Positions 63,441 to 64,000 of a stretch of 64,000 nt of DNA are shown here, piece after piece (positions within the stretch are counted from its first letter, which is position 1; every line of letters begins with the position of its first letter). The notes under the pieces are model-generated. The model saw nothing but the letters and a program-made list of their open reading frames with translations. It was not told where the DNA came from and searched no databases. Location: contig NZ_SDHZ01000002.1 in assembly GCF_004118675.1 (NCBI RefSeq), forward strand, positions 1,178,001 to 1,242,000. Direction: 5' to 3'. The position numbers and the translations under genes were made by a program. The DNA comes from Filimonas effusa. Its GTDB lineage: Bacteria; Bacteroidota; Bacteroidia; Chitinophagales; Chitinophagaceae.

Positions 63441-64000
<560 letters not shown>

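Overview
The window looks like chromosomal DNA of a member of the Bacteroidota, most likely family Chitinophagaceae (Chitinophaga or Niastella type). The evidence is five SusC/SusD outer-membrane uptake pairs, four of them behind an ECF sigma factor and a FecR-type anti-sigma factor, a hybrid two-component system (HTCS), a type IX secretion C-terminal domain, many short lipoprotein signals, and the virtual absence of Shine-Dalgarno sites. No tRNA, rRNA, CRISPR array, insertion sequence or phage gene was seen. The placement is inferred from gene content, not from a marker gene.

Layout. (1) 1-360: start of an unknown lipoprotein gene, running off the left edge. (2) 477-10952, minus strand: unit 1, sigma / FecR / SusC / SusD / secreted multidomain GH16 glucanase, a probable beta-1,3-glucan (laminarin-like) utilisation locus. 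(3) 11095-21822, minus: unit 2, sigma / FecR / SusC / SusD / TlpA-like thioredoxin / unknown lipoprotein / unknown exported protein / thioredoxin-like protein. (4) 21927-34253, plus and divergent from unit 2: unit 3, sigma / FecR / SusC / SusD / DUF4843 lipoprotein / PKD-like lipoprotein / large TlpA-like protein / alpha-beta hydrolase. (5) 34448-42657, plus: unit 4, sigma / FecR / SusC / SusD / TlpA-like protein. (6) 42742-58476, minus: unit 5, HTCS regulator / GH30 / GH35 / SusC / SusD / two lipoproteins with probable carbohydrate-binding domains, a probable galactan locus. (7) 58574-64000: an unknown lipoprotein, a DUF4870-like membrane protein, a TPR/helix-turn-helix membrane regulator, a zeta-toxin-like kinase with a small partner, and the 3' part of an aldo/keto reductase.

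How the genes work together. In units 1-4 the SusC protein carries an extra N-terminal STN domain, the part that signals through FecR to the ECF sigma factor, so substrate passing through the outer membrane should switch on its own uptake genes. Unit 5 uses a different logic: its SusC lacks the STN domain and the locus is led by an HTCS that senses a breakdown product in the periplasm. Units 1 and 5 carry glycoside hydrolases. Units 2, 3 and 4 carry none and instead encode four exported proteins with a C-x-P-C thioredoxin motif, so their substrate is unlikely to be an ordinary polysaccharide and is unknown.

Most notable observations: a shared leader layout (A-tract, GC-rich hairpin, then a TTAACCAAAAC-like motif just before the start) in front of all four STN-type susC genes and not in front of the fifth; non-ATG starts for all four ECF sigma genes, one of which seems to have lost its normal start; the redox-coupled SusCD units; and an 11-bp-phased CTACA array in a divergent promoter region. 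All functional calls rest on reading motifs by eye; no database search was possible.
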